Below, piece after piece: positions 17,801 through 25,200 of a DNA stretch of 35,774 nucleotides. Position 1 is the first letter of the stretch, and each line of letters starts with the position of its first letter. The stretch covers positions 1 through 35,774 of the forward strand of contig NZ_CP031945.1 in NCBI RefSeq assembly GCF_003443655.1, given 5' to 3'. A program made the position numbers and the translations under genes. This stretch comes from Nostoc sphaeroides. GTDB taxonomy: Bacteria; Cyanobacteriota; Cyanobacteriia; Cyanobacteriales; Nostocaceae. The notes under the pieces are model-generated. The model searched no databases, had not been told where the DNA came from, and was given only the letters and a program-made list of their open reading frames with translations.

Positions 17801-17917
17801 GGGCTGTGTCGCCTGATTCCTGGGTTCAGATAATAGTGGGGCTAAAGTCAGTTGATCTAGATGTCCACGAACATCATTTGTAGCAGTAGTACTAGAACCG
17901 TTAAAGGTGGCTACCAT
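14852..17917 (-). CDS. Plasmid primase-helicase (TOPRIM plus SF3 helicase), copy B
   Basis: A 1021-residue replication protein. TOPRIM-like parts appear at LITTEGGEKLF (about 188-198, catalytic Glu) and LLVAYDMDSN (237-246, DxD). A Ser/Lys-rich linker lies near 370-385. The D5/P4-type SF3 helicase has Walker A WGNGGNGKG (559-567), Walker B SVIFEDQDKV (604-613) and motif C TVLITSNY (646-653). After a Pro/Ser-rich linker, one SH3/KOW-like module (GDRVKL...) ends the protein. Residues 1-961 are identical to copy C. The C-terminus differs: a stop follows LEFLDT, and the bases beyond it are a decayed version of the second module kept in copy C. AAGGA precedes the ATG. Likely role: primer synthesis and unwinding at the plasmid origin. 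Confidence 0.88.
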   Translation of the reverse strand: MVATFNGSSTTATNDVRGHLDQLTLAPLLSEPRNQATQPNSVEQIWTNESVKQHWISFDAFKDFIKQKFGRDRLCAEQFDAMIEFTDSPCRIAEALRWKKPYSGVVYAALMLNADGSVWHSILSLPNDDGTKPYKRLAPSKNGDQCFYPRVVPTIRRLIEQQMGLEKGSIPDDVDFYEWLANSELPLITTEGGEKLFSLICQGYPATTNYGATCGVDKKTKRFKPSLQRIMNRPRTLLVAYDMDSNPSVVASVNKGIDALSYSAQKVGSTVSRPTWDESLGKGIDDLLLTPNGSTLWAQSYNLALCLAIITKMLGIGAVHEVNSFEQLEQLAQLYGTIVELNILKTRMSADNLIAALNQQIRELTHGKDAVESKSHQSKSYQSKSKLIPADILAFELAEDYRERLKYCNEYKEWKYYLGDDSGLWKSQDDHMIETMIQGILDARSIVGYGTDSYIVNIRKFMARRLTVETWPQRTGIVPFLDGVLVLATGKFEKHSPGNYLTWTLPHRFDNPSLRDWPTIRGWFQEVTEGDSQKIQTLICFAAATLRGMSHLQKILYLWGNGGNGKGIYSDILTALVGSENTWSGKIENLDNPNFLVDILNKRSVIFEDQDKVNGGLQTFKTLTGGGSTKAKEVYKKACDVRLSATVLITSNYAALQGSGVGRWLKRRLIVVNMNYCPPIVDTHLREKLYPEMGAFTQYLLTIPESEIINTLNGKNSTGYDLAYWEMAQMTDSIAAWVERHIVRDPKGVVKVGSNKNEWQSSSYRPEISTLFGSYHHYCQNSGQQGKSLPNFTPDLLQVLNHVLGWSDVKQEKTRTGSHFYGIRLRGTFDEAPFPSESSITSNQAGDGGVTDKVMDMVMDSKPYGDGCDGHLQKNLFVNEVNNHPSNFLKSESLGDEKTDFVESLGKTPSPPSQPSPEIAITHTPLALPSISPNHHQSVTNPSPAPSASVTTRQPVRGDRVKLISSGEEYKISWVSCGSDKVLLVSALTGEPFTAPSLLRPGAAAGGLNLIDVSELEFLDT

Positions 17918-18380
17918 TGGCTAATCCTTATGAGGTAAAGTGTGTGGGCTTTACCTCCCCTGAAGATTTACCAAGACTTTAATTAAATTTCTCTATAACC
18001 CGTTGTAGGAAGTCATCGGAACTGATAACATTAAGTTATAAATAAATTTAATCGAAAACATTGAGGGTGTCTTCTAGGACTGTTAAACAACTTGTTACAA
18101 GCAAGTTGAGTCTTGGGGAGGCATTCTTTTCTTATGTATATCTGGTGACATGACACTTAGAAAAGATGAACTAAGGGTATAGTCTTATTTCATAGTAAAT
18201 TATGTCAGGCAAAAAAAAAATAATAAATATCTCAGCTTTATAAAATAAAACAATTTATCTATTTTCCTCAAGCCAAGACACAGCAAAGCTTTTATAAGTT
18301 TTCAACTAGTATTAAAAACCAAATAAATACCTCACTATATTAATAGTAGTGTGACTAAGAATAATTCAATTTGTTGATGC
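17918..18380 (-). promoter_or_regulatory. Conserved untranslated leader of primase copy B
   Basis: Same leader as at 333-792 and 25503-25965. The hairpin GAGGTAAAG...CTTTACCTC (9-bp stem) sits about 14 bp before the start codon, with AAGGA between. Upstream are CAACTTG...CAAGTTG (about 18088-18110), then AT-rich DNA and CACTA...TAGTG (18333-18351). The CTATGTAA motif of the other two leaders is changed by one base here (reverse of TTTCATAG). The first 160 bp next to the gene equal copy C; differences begin further upstream. Confidence 0.7.
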
Positions 18381-18456
18381 TGCTTCAAAAAGACATTAAT
18401 CTAAAATTTTGACTGACTTAATACCTTGGCTGCATTTCTGGACTAACAGCCATCTT

Positions 18457-18639
18457 TTAGCCTCTGGTTCTAGTGCGGGCATGATTCTCCAGTTGAAAAC
18501 ATCTGCCCAAGTTTCGATCCCGTGAGCGGGGAGCAAAACTTACTTCAAGTTCCTTGAACCGTACCCAATCGCGATCGCTGATAGCCGTAAAAACCGGGAT
18601 AAATGTACTTAGTGGCATTAGAGTTGCTGTTTCAGTCAT
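18457..18639 (-). CDS. Small conserved plasmid protein upstream of primase B
   Basis: Sixty residues starting MTETATLMPLSTFIPVFTAI, with a basic C-terminus (RSRDRNLGRCFQLENHARTR). The ATG at 18639 overlaps the stop of the preceding gene (ATGACTGA), so the two are translationally coupled; an upstream TTG would add five residues. A copy with a handful of substitutions is at 26041-26223, which shows the reading frame is maintained. The function is unknown; size, charge and coupling would suit a regulator or half of a toxin-antitoxin pair. Confidence 0.55.
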   Translation of the reverse strand: MTETATLMPLSTFIPVFTAISDRDWVRFKELEVSFAPRSRDRNLGRCFQLENHARTRTRG

Positions 18640-18820
18640 CGGTGTAATCCTCAAAAATACAAACTATTGGTAACGGTTCATCTTCTGTATCAATTATTTC
18701 TACTAATCGTCTACCTGTTTTTTTAGCAATTCGCCTGCAATATTCCTCAGACGCGGCTACTTGCCAATAAGATTGTTTCCGTAACCGGGTCAAATTTTCC
18801 TTTAAATCTCTTGATGTCAT
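18632..18820 (-). CDS. Small conserved plasmid protein overlapping the next gene
   Basis: Sixty-two residues: a basic helical N-terminal half (MTSRDLKENLTRLRKQSYWQ, then AASEEYCRRIAKKTGRR) and an acidic C-terminal half (LVEIIDTEDEPLPIVCIFED). Its stop overlaps the start of the gene at 18639-18457 by 8 bases. The counterpart in repeat copy C has lost its start codon. No family is recognised. The charge split is like small DNA-binding or antitoxin proteins, which is only a suggestion. Confidence 0.5.
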   Translation of the reverse strand: MTSRDLKENLTRLRKQSYWQVAASEEYCRRIAKKTGRRLVEIIDTEDEPLPIVCIFEDYTDD

Positions 18821-18947
18821 CGTTATTGTTCATTCTGACCACTCATCTAACGGAAGCCAAGGGAGTGATTTTAAACCAATGGCAGATGGGTTAATCATTT
18901 GATTTGTTTTTAGCGATCGCATCTGTAGAGAAGGTAAAGATTTTAAA

Positions 18948-19130
18948 TCAGGCTGGCTTGGAATCATTTGCTTTTACCTTAGTTTCGATCCACTGTTCAA
19001 TAAGCGATCGCGTCTTTTCACTCATATTTGTATTTTCTCTAGCGCACCAAACCTTAAATTCAGTCCGCAGCGACTCAGGAAGAAAAACACGAAAGCTTAC
19101 CGTGACTTCTTGTTTATTGTCTGGTGGCAT
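18948..19130 (-). CDS. Ribbon-helix-helix DNA-binding protein
   Basis: Starting at MPPDNKQEVTVSFRVFLPES gives 60 residues with a beta-strand (VTVSFRVFL) and two helices (LRTEFKVWCARENT and MSEKTRSLIEQWIETK), the ribbon-helix-helix layout of CopG/ParG-type repressors. Plasmids use these for copy control and partition. A TTG at 19217 would extend the frame, but the extension does not resemble the family. ACATAGG and TTACATAG lie just upstream, which would suit autoregulation. A related protein is encoded at 26654-26845. Confidence 0.7.
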   Translation of the reverse strand: MPPDNKQEVTVSFRVFLPESLRTEFKVWCARENTNMSEKTRSLIEQWIETKVKANDSKPA

Positions 19131-19253
19131 ACATAGGTTACATAGATGATTAAACCTATATTGCACTACTCTGACATTTTTTAGTATATGCCTTTTACCT
19201 TTTTTTGCATAAAACACCTTGTTGACATATCCGACCTATGTAATTTACTATAG
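19131..19253 (+). promoter_or_regulatory. Divergent control region: strong sigma70-type promoter overlapping CTATGTAA operator-like sites
   Basis: TTGACA (19222-19227), an 18-bp spacer and TACTAT (19246-19251) form a near-consensus + strand promoter. CTATGTAA sits in its spacer (19236-19243). The inverse TTACATAG (19138-19145) and ACATAGG (19131-19137) abut the ribbon-helix-helix gene on the other strand, and another CTATGTAA is at 19388. The same octamer is in two of the three primase leaders. The pattern suggests one repressor for all of them. Confidence 0.5.
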
Positions 19254-19257
19254 AGCC

Positions 19258-19516
19258 ATTACGTGTAATAAGAGCCTATATATATTGATGTGGCGTTGAG
19301 CCGACAATCGTGTAACTTCCATTTAGATGCTACAGAGTAAAGCATATACTTTGTGGTTGATTTCGGTAGACCCCCTGAAGATCACATCTATGTAATGTTC
19401 AAATCCCCAAATTTTTGGGAACACTAAGTTTACGTTTTTACGAGACATAAATATATACTTTACAACCCTAGATAAATTGCAATCTCCATAGAGTTGGCAT
19501 TTATCCAGGGTTTTTT
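19258..19516 (+). ncRNA. Candidate small RNA of about 260 nt
   Basis: A transcript from the promoter at 19222-19251 would run to an intrinsic terminator at 19464-19516. The interval has no convincing gene; the longest start-to-stop frame seen is 22 codons without a ribosome site. Divergence from a ribbon-helix-helix gene and position between two primase units resemble plasmid copy-control or partition modules. Existence, start and role are inferred. Confidence 0.35.
19464..19516 (+). terminator. Intrinsic terminator
   Basis: AACCCT-A-GATAAAT pairs with ATTTATC-C-AGGGTT (13 paired bases, one mismatch, plus GC/GGC near the loop), followed at once by a T-run (19511-19516). This is a textbook rho-independent terminator for + strand transcription. 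Confidence 0.8.
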
Positions 19517-19528
19517 ATATGCAATAGG

Positions 19529-19564
19529 TTTATTAGCGCAGAGTATGTACTCTGCGCTAATAAA
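19529..19564. repeat. Perfect 17-bp inverted repeat with 2-base centre
   Basis: TTTATTAGCGCAGAGTA is followed by TG and then its exact reverse complement. It lies between the terminator and an unknown gene. It could be a second terminator, an operator, or a dyad used in replication or recombination. Confidence 0.8.
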
Positions 19565-19718
19565 ATGAGGGTAAACAGCCGCTCACGGGTGCTGTAGAAA
19601 AATGATTTGTAGATGCTTGCTGGGCAAATCTTGAAGCCTTGCGCGTAGAATCTTCCCGTCTTGGCACGGTGATACCTATAATGCTAAAAGCAGCATTGCT
19701 ACATAAGGAAGTTTTACT

Positions 19719-20099
19719 ATGAGTGTAAAATCTCAAACTCCCTCGGATATTCAGTTTGAATCAAAGATTGTTTGGTTAAGCAATATCGATGCTATTCCTT
19801 ATGTTAGAGAATATTTTAATACTTGTTGCAGTAGAAGAAAGGGAAAGGTTAAGTATCAAACCTATCAGATCATTGGCTATGCAGAACTAGAAGACAATGC
19901 CCCTAACACTGGTAGAAGTGGGTGTTTTGCTCGGCGAATATTTTGGCTTGCAAAGCACGATCGCTTTTATCAGCCTGATGGAGTTTATAAGCAAGGATGT
20001 CCAATAGAAGCTATAGATCCATTAACTGTTTTTCCAAAAGTTCTAGGGCAGATAACAACAAGAGCTTGGAATGGAACATTGTCACAAGAGGTTGACTAA
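19719..20099 (+). CDS. Hypothetical protein
   Basis: A 126-residue soluble protein with AAGGAAG at good distance from the ATG. It begins MSVKSQTPSDIQFESKIVWL and has a basic, cysteine-containing part (YFNTCCSRRKGKVKYQTYQI), a central GYAELEDN, and a Gly/aromatic stretch near residue 75 (GRSGCFARRIFWLAKHDRF). No transmembrane segment, signal peptide or catalytic motif is evident. It is the only + strand gene here apart from the transposase and is convergent with the HTH gene. I do not recognise it. Confidence 0.6.
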   Translation: MSVKSQTPSDIQFESKIVWLSNIDAIPYVREYFNTCCSRRKGKVKYQTYQIIGYAELEDNAPNTGRSGCFARRIFWLAKHDRFYQPDGVYKQGCPIEAIDPLTVFPKVLGQITTRAWNGTLSQEVD

Positions 20100-20166
20100 T
20101 CATTTCTCCATCTGCTCATTGGTTGCGATCGCTTTCAAGACTGCACTCCCATGCAATCGCGTCAAA

Positions 20167-20568
20167 TCTCGCCACTATTTCAAATACCGTAATATGCTAA
20201 TTGCTACTGGCGAGGTTTACCCTGTCGCAGTTTGGCGAGAATCAGAATAGCTTATCAACGTACTCTTGTAGGTCACTGCGTTTAACTCGCCAACCCTTGC
20301 CAATTACTTTGGCTTTTAACTCACCTGCCGTAATTGCGTCTCGCAGGAATTCTCTAGACAACCCAGTTAGCGCTTGTGCCTCTGCAATAGTCAGTAGTAG
20401 CTTATCAGCGATCGGCACTACTGGCTGATTGTCACTTCTGCCCAGCAGCCCTTCAATGATTGAGGACAATTTATCAATTACCCCAATCTCGCCAAACTCC
20501 GCAATCTCGCCAGAAGAATGCACTAATTTACCTGTCTGTGGCTGTTGCTCTGTCGCTATTTGGCGAGA
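20167..20568. repeat. Scattered TGGCGAGATT motifs (iteron-like)
   Basis: The core GGCGAG occurs seven times in 400 bp: TCTCGCC at 20167, 20487 and 20505, CTCGCC at 20286, GGCGAGG at 20209, and GGCGAGA at 20234 and 20562. Several share TTTGGCGAGATT. Copies lie both inside and downstream of the HTH gene, in both orientations, so they are not simply a protein repeat. Confidence 0.45.
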
Positions 20569-20590
20569 TTCAAAGGCAGGTTTTACCATT
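20242..20590 (-). CDS. Excisionase/MerR-like helix-turn-helix protein
   Basis: With the ATG at 20590 the protein is 115 residues. The C-terminal 50 (LLLTIAEAQALTGLSREFLR through ELKAKVIGKGWRVKRSDLQE to YVDKLF) form an excisionase-family winged HTH (HTH_17 type). The N-terminal part is polar with GEI repeats. An IS4 element begins six bases upstream of the ATG, so the native promoter and ribosome site have been separated from it. Before that insertion the gene would have lain downstream of primase C in the same orientation. A role as accessory replication or partition DNA-binding protein is plausible. Confidence 0.7.
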
Positions 20591-20595
20591 GGTGA

Positions 20596-22073
20596 CAAGT
20601 TAAGGAAAAGAGGAAATTGTCAAGGGTGGTATTTCGATAGGTCAAAAATCGTGAGAAACTCAATCTAGAAAAGTAATTGAGCGATTGTGAGTAGCTATGA
20701 CTACCAGCCGAAAAACCAATAGAGACCACGCCAAAAAGAAACAACGACCAATGGTCGAAGATGAAGTAATTGCGGAGCAATTGGAAAGATTACTGACACC
20801 AGCCATTACAAATCAAGAAAATTACTACCGTAAATTAGGACTCAGAGAACGGATACTGAATTTACCGTTAATGATGGCAGCAGTGTTAACCCTGTTGTGG
20901 AGAGACGTAGCAGGAGTCAGAGAACTGACAAGAATCTTAGCTAGAGACGGCTTTCTGTGGTGTAATCCCACAAAAGTTAGTCAACAAGCTGTATCACAGA
21001 GATTTTTGACATTTCCATCGGAATTATTTGAAAAAGTATTTTTTGATTTATTGCCTAGTTTGAGAACAGCTTGGCACAGTAGAAATAAACGTCGATTACC
21101 CGAAAGTATTCAATTTACGTTATTAAAATTCGAGAAAATTTGGATAGTAGATGGCTCAACATTGGAAGCATTGTTTAGGAAATTACAAAGCCTAGAAGAG
21201 GCTCAAAGAGGACAATTAGCAGGAAAAATGAGTACAGTCATTGATTTAATGACCAGATTACCTGTAGAGATTTGGTTTGAAGAAAATCCCAAAGCCTCTG
21301 ACATAAAACTCTCAGAAAATATCCTAAATTTAGTCACAGCAAGGACTTTACTTTTATTAGATAGAGGGTTTTATCACTTTAACTTTTGGCATCAAATAAT
21401 CGAGAAAAAAGTTGATTTTATTACCAGAATAAAAAAAGGAGCAGCAATCAAGGTAGAACAGGTATTTACAGATAGTTATGGGCTACGGGACAGAAAGATA
21501 CGTCTAGGTTCTGGCACAAATAAAACCCCATTTATCACCTTGCGTTTGGTTGAAGTTCGGTCAGGAAAAACATGGCATTCCTACTTAACCAGCGTCCTAG
21601 ACCCTCATGTTTTACCCCCTTATGTAGTAGCAGATTTATATCGGCGAAGATGGCGAATTGAGGATGCTTTTAATATAGTAAAAAGACTCTTGGGACTAAG
21701 TTATTTGTGGACAGGTTCAATCAATGGAATTAAGTTACAAATTTGGGCGACCTGGTTATTTTATGCTGTTTTAGTAGATTTAGGTGATGCTGTAGCAGAT
21801 GAACTGTCTCTCCCCTTTGATGATATTTCATTAGAAATGATTTATCGCGGTCTTTATCATTTTACAATGGCTCATCAAAAAGGTAAGGCAACAGACCCCG
21901 TTAAATATTTTGCTGACCCCCAAAATCGAGATTTAGGTATTATCAAACAGCGGCGAAAACCAAACATTAAGTTAATTGTCGCTCCTTTTCCCGATCTTCA
22001 ACGAGGGTCTAACCAGTTTTTTTTCAACAATTCTCTGAAAGCCTCTTGACAAAAGAGTTACAGGCTTAACTTG
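20596..22073 (+). mobile_element. IS4-family insertion sequence
   Basis: Ends CAAGTTAAG (20596-20604) and its inverse CTTAACTTG (22065-22073). A second matching block, TTGTCAAG, is at the same distance (offset 22-29) in both ends. The 1478-bp element carries one intact transposase gene. No target duplication is visible, which suggests a rearrangement after insertion. Confidence 0.8.
20697..22049 (+). CDS. IS4-family transposase, apparently intact
   Basis: A 450-residue DDE transposase. The first Asp is in IWIVDGSTLEAL (about 148-159), the second in LLLLDRGFYHF (about 217-227), and the Glu lies in the exact IS4 signature Y-2-R-3-E-6-K (YRRRWRIEDAFNIVK, about 314-328). The N-terminal 100 residues hold the usual helical DNA-binding region with WRDVAGVRELTRILARDG. 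The reading frame fills the IS between its inverted repeats. Unlike most other transposases in the window it has no visible frameshift, so it may be a recent arrival. Confidence 0.93.
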   Translation: MTTSRKTNRDHAKKKQRPMVEDEVIAEQLERLLTPAITNQENYYRKLGLRERILNLPLMMAAVLTLLWRDVAGVRELTRILARDGFLWCNPTKVSQQAVSQRFLTFPSELFEKVFFDLLPSLRTAWHSRNKRRLPESIQFTLLKFEKIWIVDGSTLEALFRKLQSLEEAQRGQLAGKMSTVIDLMTRLPVEIWFEENPKASDIKLSENILNLVTARTLLLLDRGFYHFNFWHQIIEKKVDFITRIKKGAAIKVEQVFTDSYGLRDRKIRLGSGTNKTPFITLRLVEVRSGKTWHSYLTSVLDPHVLPPYVVADLYRRRWRIEDAFNIVKRLLGLSYLWTGSINGIKLQIWATWLFYAVLVDLGDAVADELSLPFDDISLEMIYRGLYHFTMAHQKGKATDPVKYFADPQNRDLGIIKQRRKPNIKLIVAPFPDLQRGSNQFFFNNSLKAS

Positions 22074-22184
22074 CCAAACCCCACTCATTACCGACTATTG
22101 CAAACAATTATCATCTGTCTCCACTAGATAGTTGACACACGCTGATCACAAAGCGCAAAAGCCGTTAATTGAAGCACAATCAAG

Positions 22185-22238
22185 TCACTTCCCTTTCCTC
22201 GGACAATCATAGAGAACGCGATCGCCGACTTTGGGGTA
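22185..22238 (-). pseudogene. Remnant of a further C-terminal module of primase C
   Basis: Directly after the primase C stop codon the same frame continues for 17 sense codons (YPKVGDRVLYDCPRKGK) before another stop. GDRVLY repeats the start of the SH3/KOW-like modules (GDRVRL, GERVRY), so the ancestral protein probably carried a third module. Confidence 0.45.
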
Positions 22239-25200
22239 CTAGGTGTTGCTCTCAATCAATTGCAACTCGGACGCGGCGAATATGCGACGATTGCCCTGGG
22301 GATTGGTAATTAGGTATTTCTGTTGATTGGTGCAGCTGTAACCACTTTTTTCGGGTTTATAAATAGATAGCTCTTGGGCCACCAGCGATGCATCTGAGCC
22401 GACATATCGAACGCGTTCTCCGATTTTGAGTTGGGCTACTGCATCCAAAAACTCCAGTTCACTAACATCAATGAGATTTAATCCACCCGCCGCAGCGCCA
22501 GGACGCAACTTTGAAGTAGCAGTGAGAGGCTGTCCGGTGAGTGCAGAAACCAAAAGTACTTTATCACTGCCACAGGAAACCCAAGAGATAAGACAAACCT
22601 CGCCGCTTTCTTTCAGCCGGACACGATCTCCTCTAACGGGTTGGCGAGTGGTGACGGATGCTGATGGAGCCGGTGACGGATTGGTGACGGATTGGTGATG
22701 GTTTGGGGAAATGGATGGTAATGCAAGTGGTGTATGGGTTATAGCTATCTCAGGTGATGGTTGTGACGGAGGTGATGGAGTTTTGCCCAAACTTTCTACA
22801 AAATCTGTTTTCTCATCGCCCAAACTTTCACTCTTCAAAAAATTAGATGGATGATTATTTACCTCATTTACAAAAAGATTTTTCTGTAAATGTCCATCAC
22901 ATCCGTCACCATAAGGCTTTGAGTCCATCACCATATCCATAACCTTGTCCGTCACACCTCCATCACCAGCTTGATTGGAAGTGATTGAAGATTCGGAAGG
23001 GAACGGAGCCTCATCGAAAGTACCTCTTAACCGGATACCGTAAAAATGACTGCCAGTTCTGGTTTTTTCCTGCTTAACATCAGACCATCCCAGCACATGA
23101 TTTAAGACTTGCAGTAAGTCTGGGGTGAAATTGGGTAGGCTCTTGCCTTGTTGCCCAGAATTTTGGCAGTAGTGATGGTATGAGCCAAACAGTGTGCTGA
23201 TTTCGGGGCGGTAGCTGCTGCTTTGCCACTCGTTTTTGTTGGAGCCGACTTTGACCACTCCTTTTGGATCTCGCACGATATGCCGTTCCACCCAAGCCGC
23301 GATGGAGTCAGTCATCTGCGCCATTTCCCAGTAAGCGAGATCATAGCCAGTAGAGTTTTTTCCATTGAGAGTGTTAATTATTTCACTCTCTGGAATGGTA
23401 AGTAGGTACTGGGTGAAGGCTCCCATCTCTGGGTAGAGCTTTTCTCTGAGGTGAGTATCTACAATTGGTGGACAGTAATTCATATTTACTACAATCAACC
23501 GCCTTTTGAGCCATCTGCCGACCCCAGAGCCTTGGAGCGCCGCATAATTGGAAGTAATTAAAACTGTGGCGGACAATCTGACATCACAAGCTTTTTTATA
23601 AACTTCCTTGGCTTTGGTGCTTCCTCCCCCCGTGAGGGTTTTGAAAGTTTGCAAACCGCCATTGACCTTATCTTGATCCTCAAAAATGACTGAGCGTTTA
23701 TTGAGTATGTCTACCAGGAAATTAGGATTATCCAAGTTTTCAATTTTGCCACTCCAAGTATTCTCTGAGCCGACTAACGCCGTCAGGATATCCGAGTAAA
23801 TGCCTTTACCATTGCCGCCATTGCCCCAGAGGTAAAGAATTTTTTGGAGATGAGACATACCTCTGAGTGTGGCAGCTGCAAAACAGATGAGGGTTTGTAT
23901 TTTTTGGGAGTCGCCCTCCGTTACTTCCTGGAACCAACCGCGAATCGTTGGCCAATCTCGAAGAGAGGGATTATCAAAGCGATGGGGCAGTGTCCAGGTT
24001 AAATAATTACCGGGTGAGTGTTTCTCAAACTTTCCAGTAGCCAGCACCAGTACGCCATCTAGGAATGGAACGATGCCTGTTCTTTGGGGCCACGTTTCAA
24101 CAGTTAGCCGTCGCGCCATGAATTTGCGAATATTGACTATATAGCTATCAGTGCCATAGCCAACAATGGAACGGGCATCTAATATTCCCTGAATCATTGT
24201 TTCGATCATGTGGTCATCCTGGGATTTCCACAATCCCGAATCGTCACCTAGATAGTACTTCCATTCCTTGTATTCGTTGCAGTACTTGAGGCGCTCTCGG
24301 TAATCTTCTGCTAATTCAAATGCCAGTATGTCAGCCGGGATAAGTTTTGACTTCGACTGATAAGACTTTGACTGATGAGACTTGGACTCAACGGCATCTT
24401 TGCCGTGGGTCAATTCTCTGATTTGCTGATTTAGTGCCGCGATTAGATTATCCGCACTCATGCGAGTTTTCAAAATATTTAACTCTACAATAGTGCCGTA
24501 GAGTTGAGCAAGTTGTTCGAGTTGTTCAAAACTATTCACCTCGTGTACCGCCCCAATGCCCAGCATTTTGGTGATTATGGCAAGACATAGCGCTAAATTA
24601 TAGCTTTGGGCCCAAAGCGTTGAACCGTTTGGTGTCAGCAACAAGTCATCAATCCCTTTGCCTAGTGACTCGTCCCAGGTGGGGCGCGATACGGTGGAGC
24701 CTACTTTTTGCGCCGAATAAGACAGTGCATCAATCCCCTTGTTTACAGATGCTACGACCGAGGGATTAGAATCCATGTCATAGGCAACTAACAAGGTTCT
24801 AGGGCGATTCATGATTCGCTGTAAGCTGGGCTTGAATCGCTTGGTCTTTTTATCTACCCCACAGGTCGCGCCGTAGTTGGTGGTGGCGGGGTATCCCTGA
24901 CAGATTAGACTAAAGAGTTTTTCCCCGCCTTCGGTCGTAATTAGAGGTAACTCGGAATTGGCTAACCATTCATAGAAATCCACATCATCAGGGATACTGC
25001 CTTTCTCAAGTCCCATCTGTTGCTCAATGAGCCTTCTAATAGTGGGGACGACGCGAGGATAGAAGCACTGATCTCCATTCTTAGATGGAGCCAGCCGTTT
25101 GTAAGGTTTTGTGCCATCATCGTTTGGTAGACTCAAAATTGAATGCCAGACGCTACCATCTGCATTCAGCATCAGCGCAGCATACACAACGCCGGAATAT

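Larger units (their letters stand above)
14861..18803 (-). repeat. Long direct repeat, copy B
   Basis: Matches 22443-26388 in the same orientation. It covers nearly the whole primase gene, the leader and two small genes. The offset is a constant 7585 bp across the identical coding part. Divergence is confined to a patch near 14925-15045 (C-terminal module), the leader beyond about 18076, and the outer ends. Confidence 0.95.

Noticed and set aside
19131..19217. N-terminal extension of the ribbon-helix-helix gene from a TTG
   Set aside because: The extension is not typical of the family and overlaps operator-like sites.
20596..22073. Target-site duplication around the IS4 element
   Set aside because: The bases just outside the two inverted repeats do not match.
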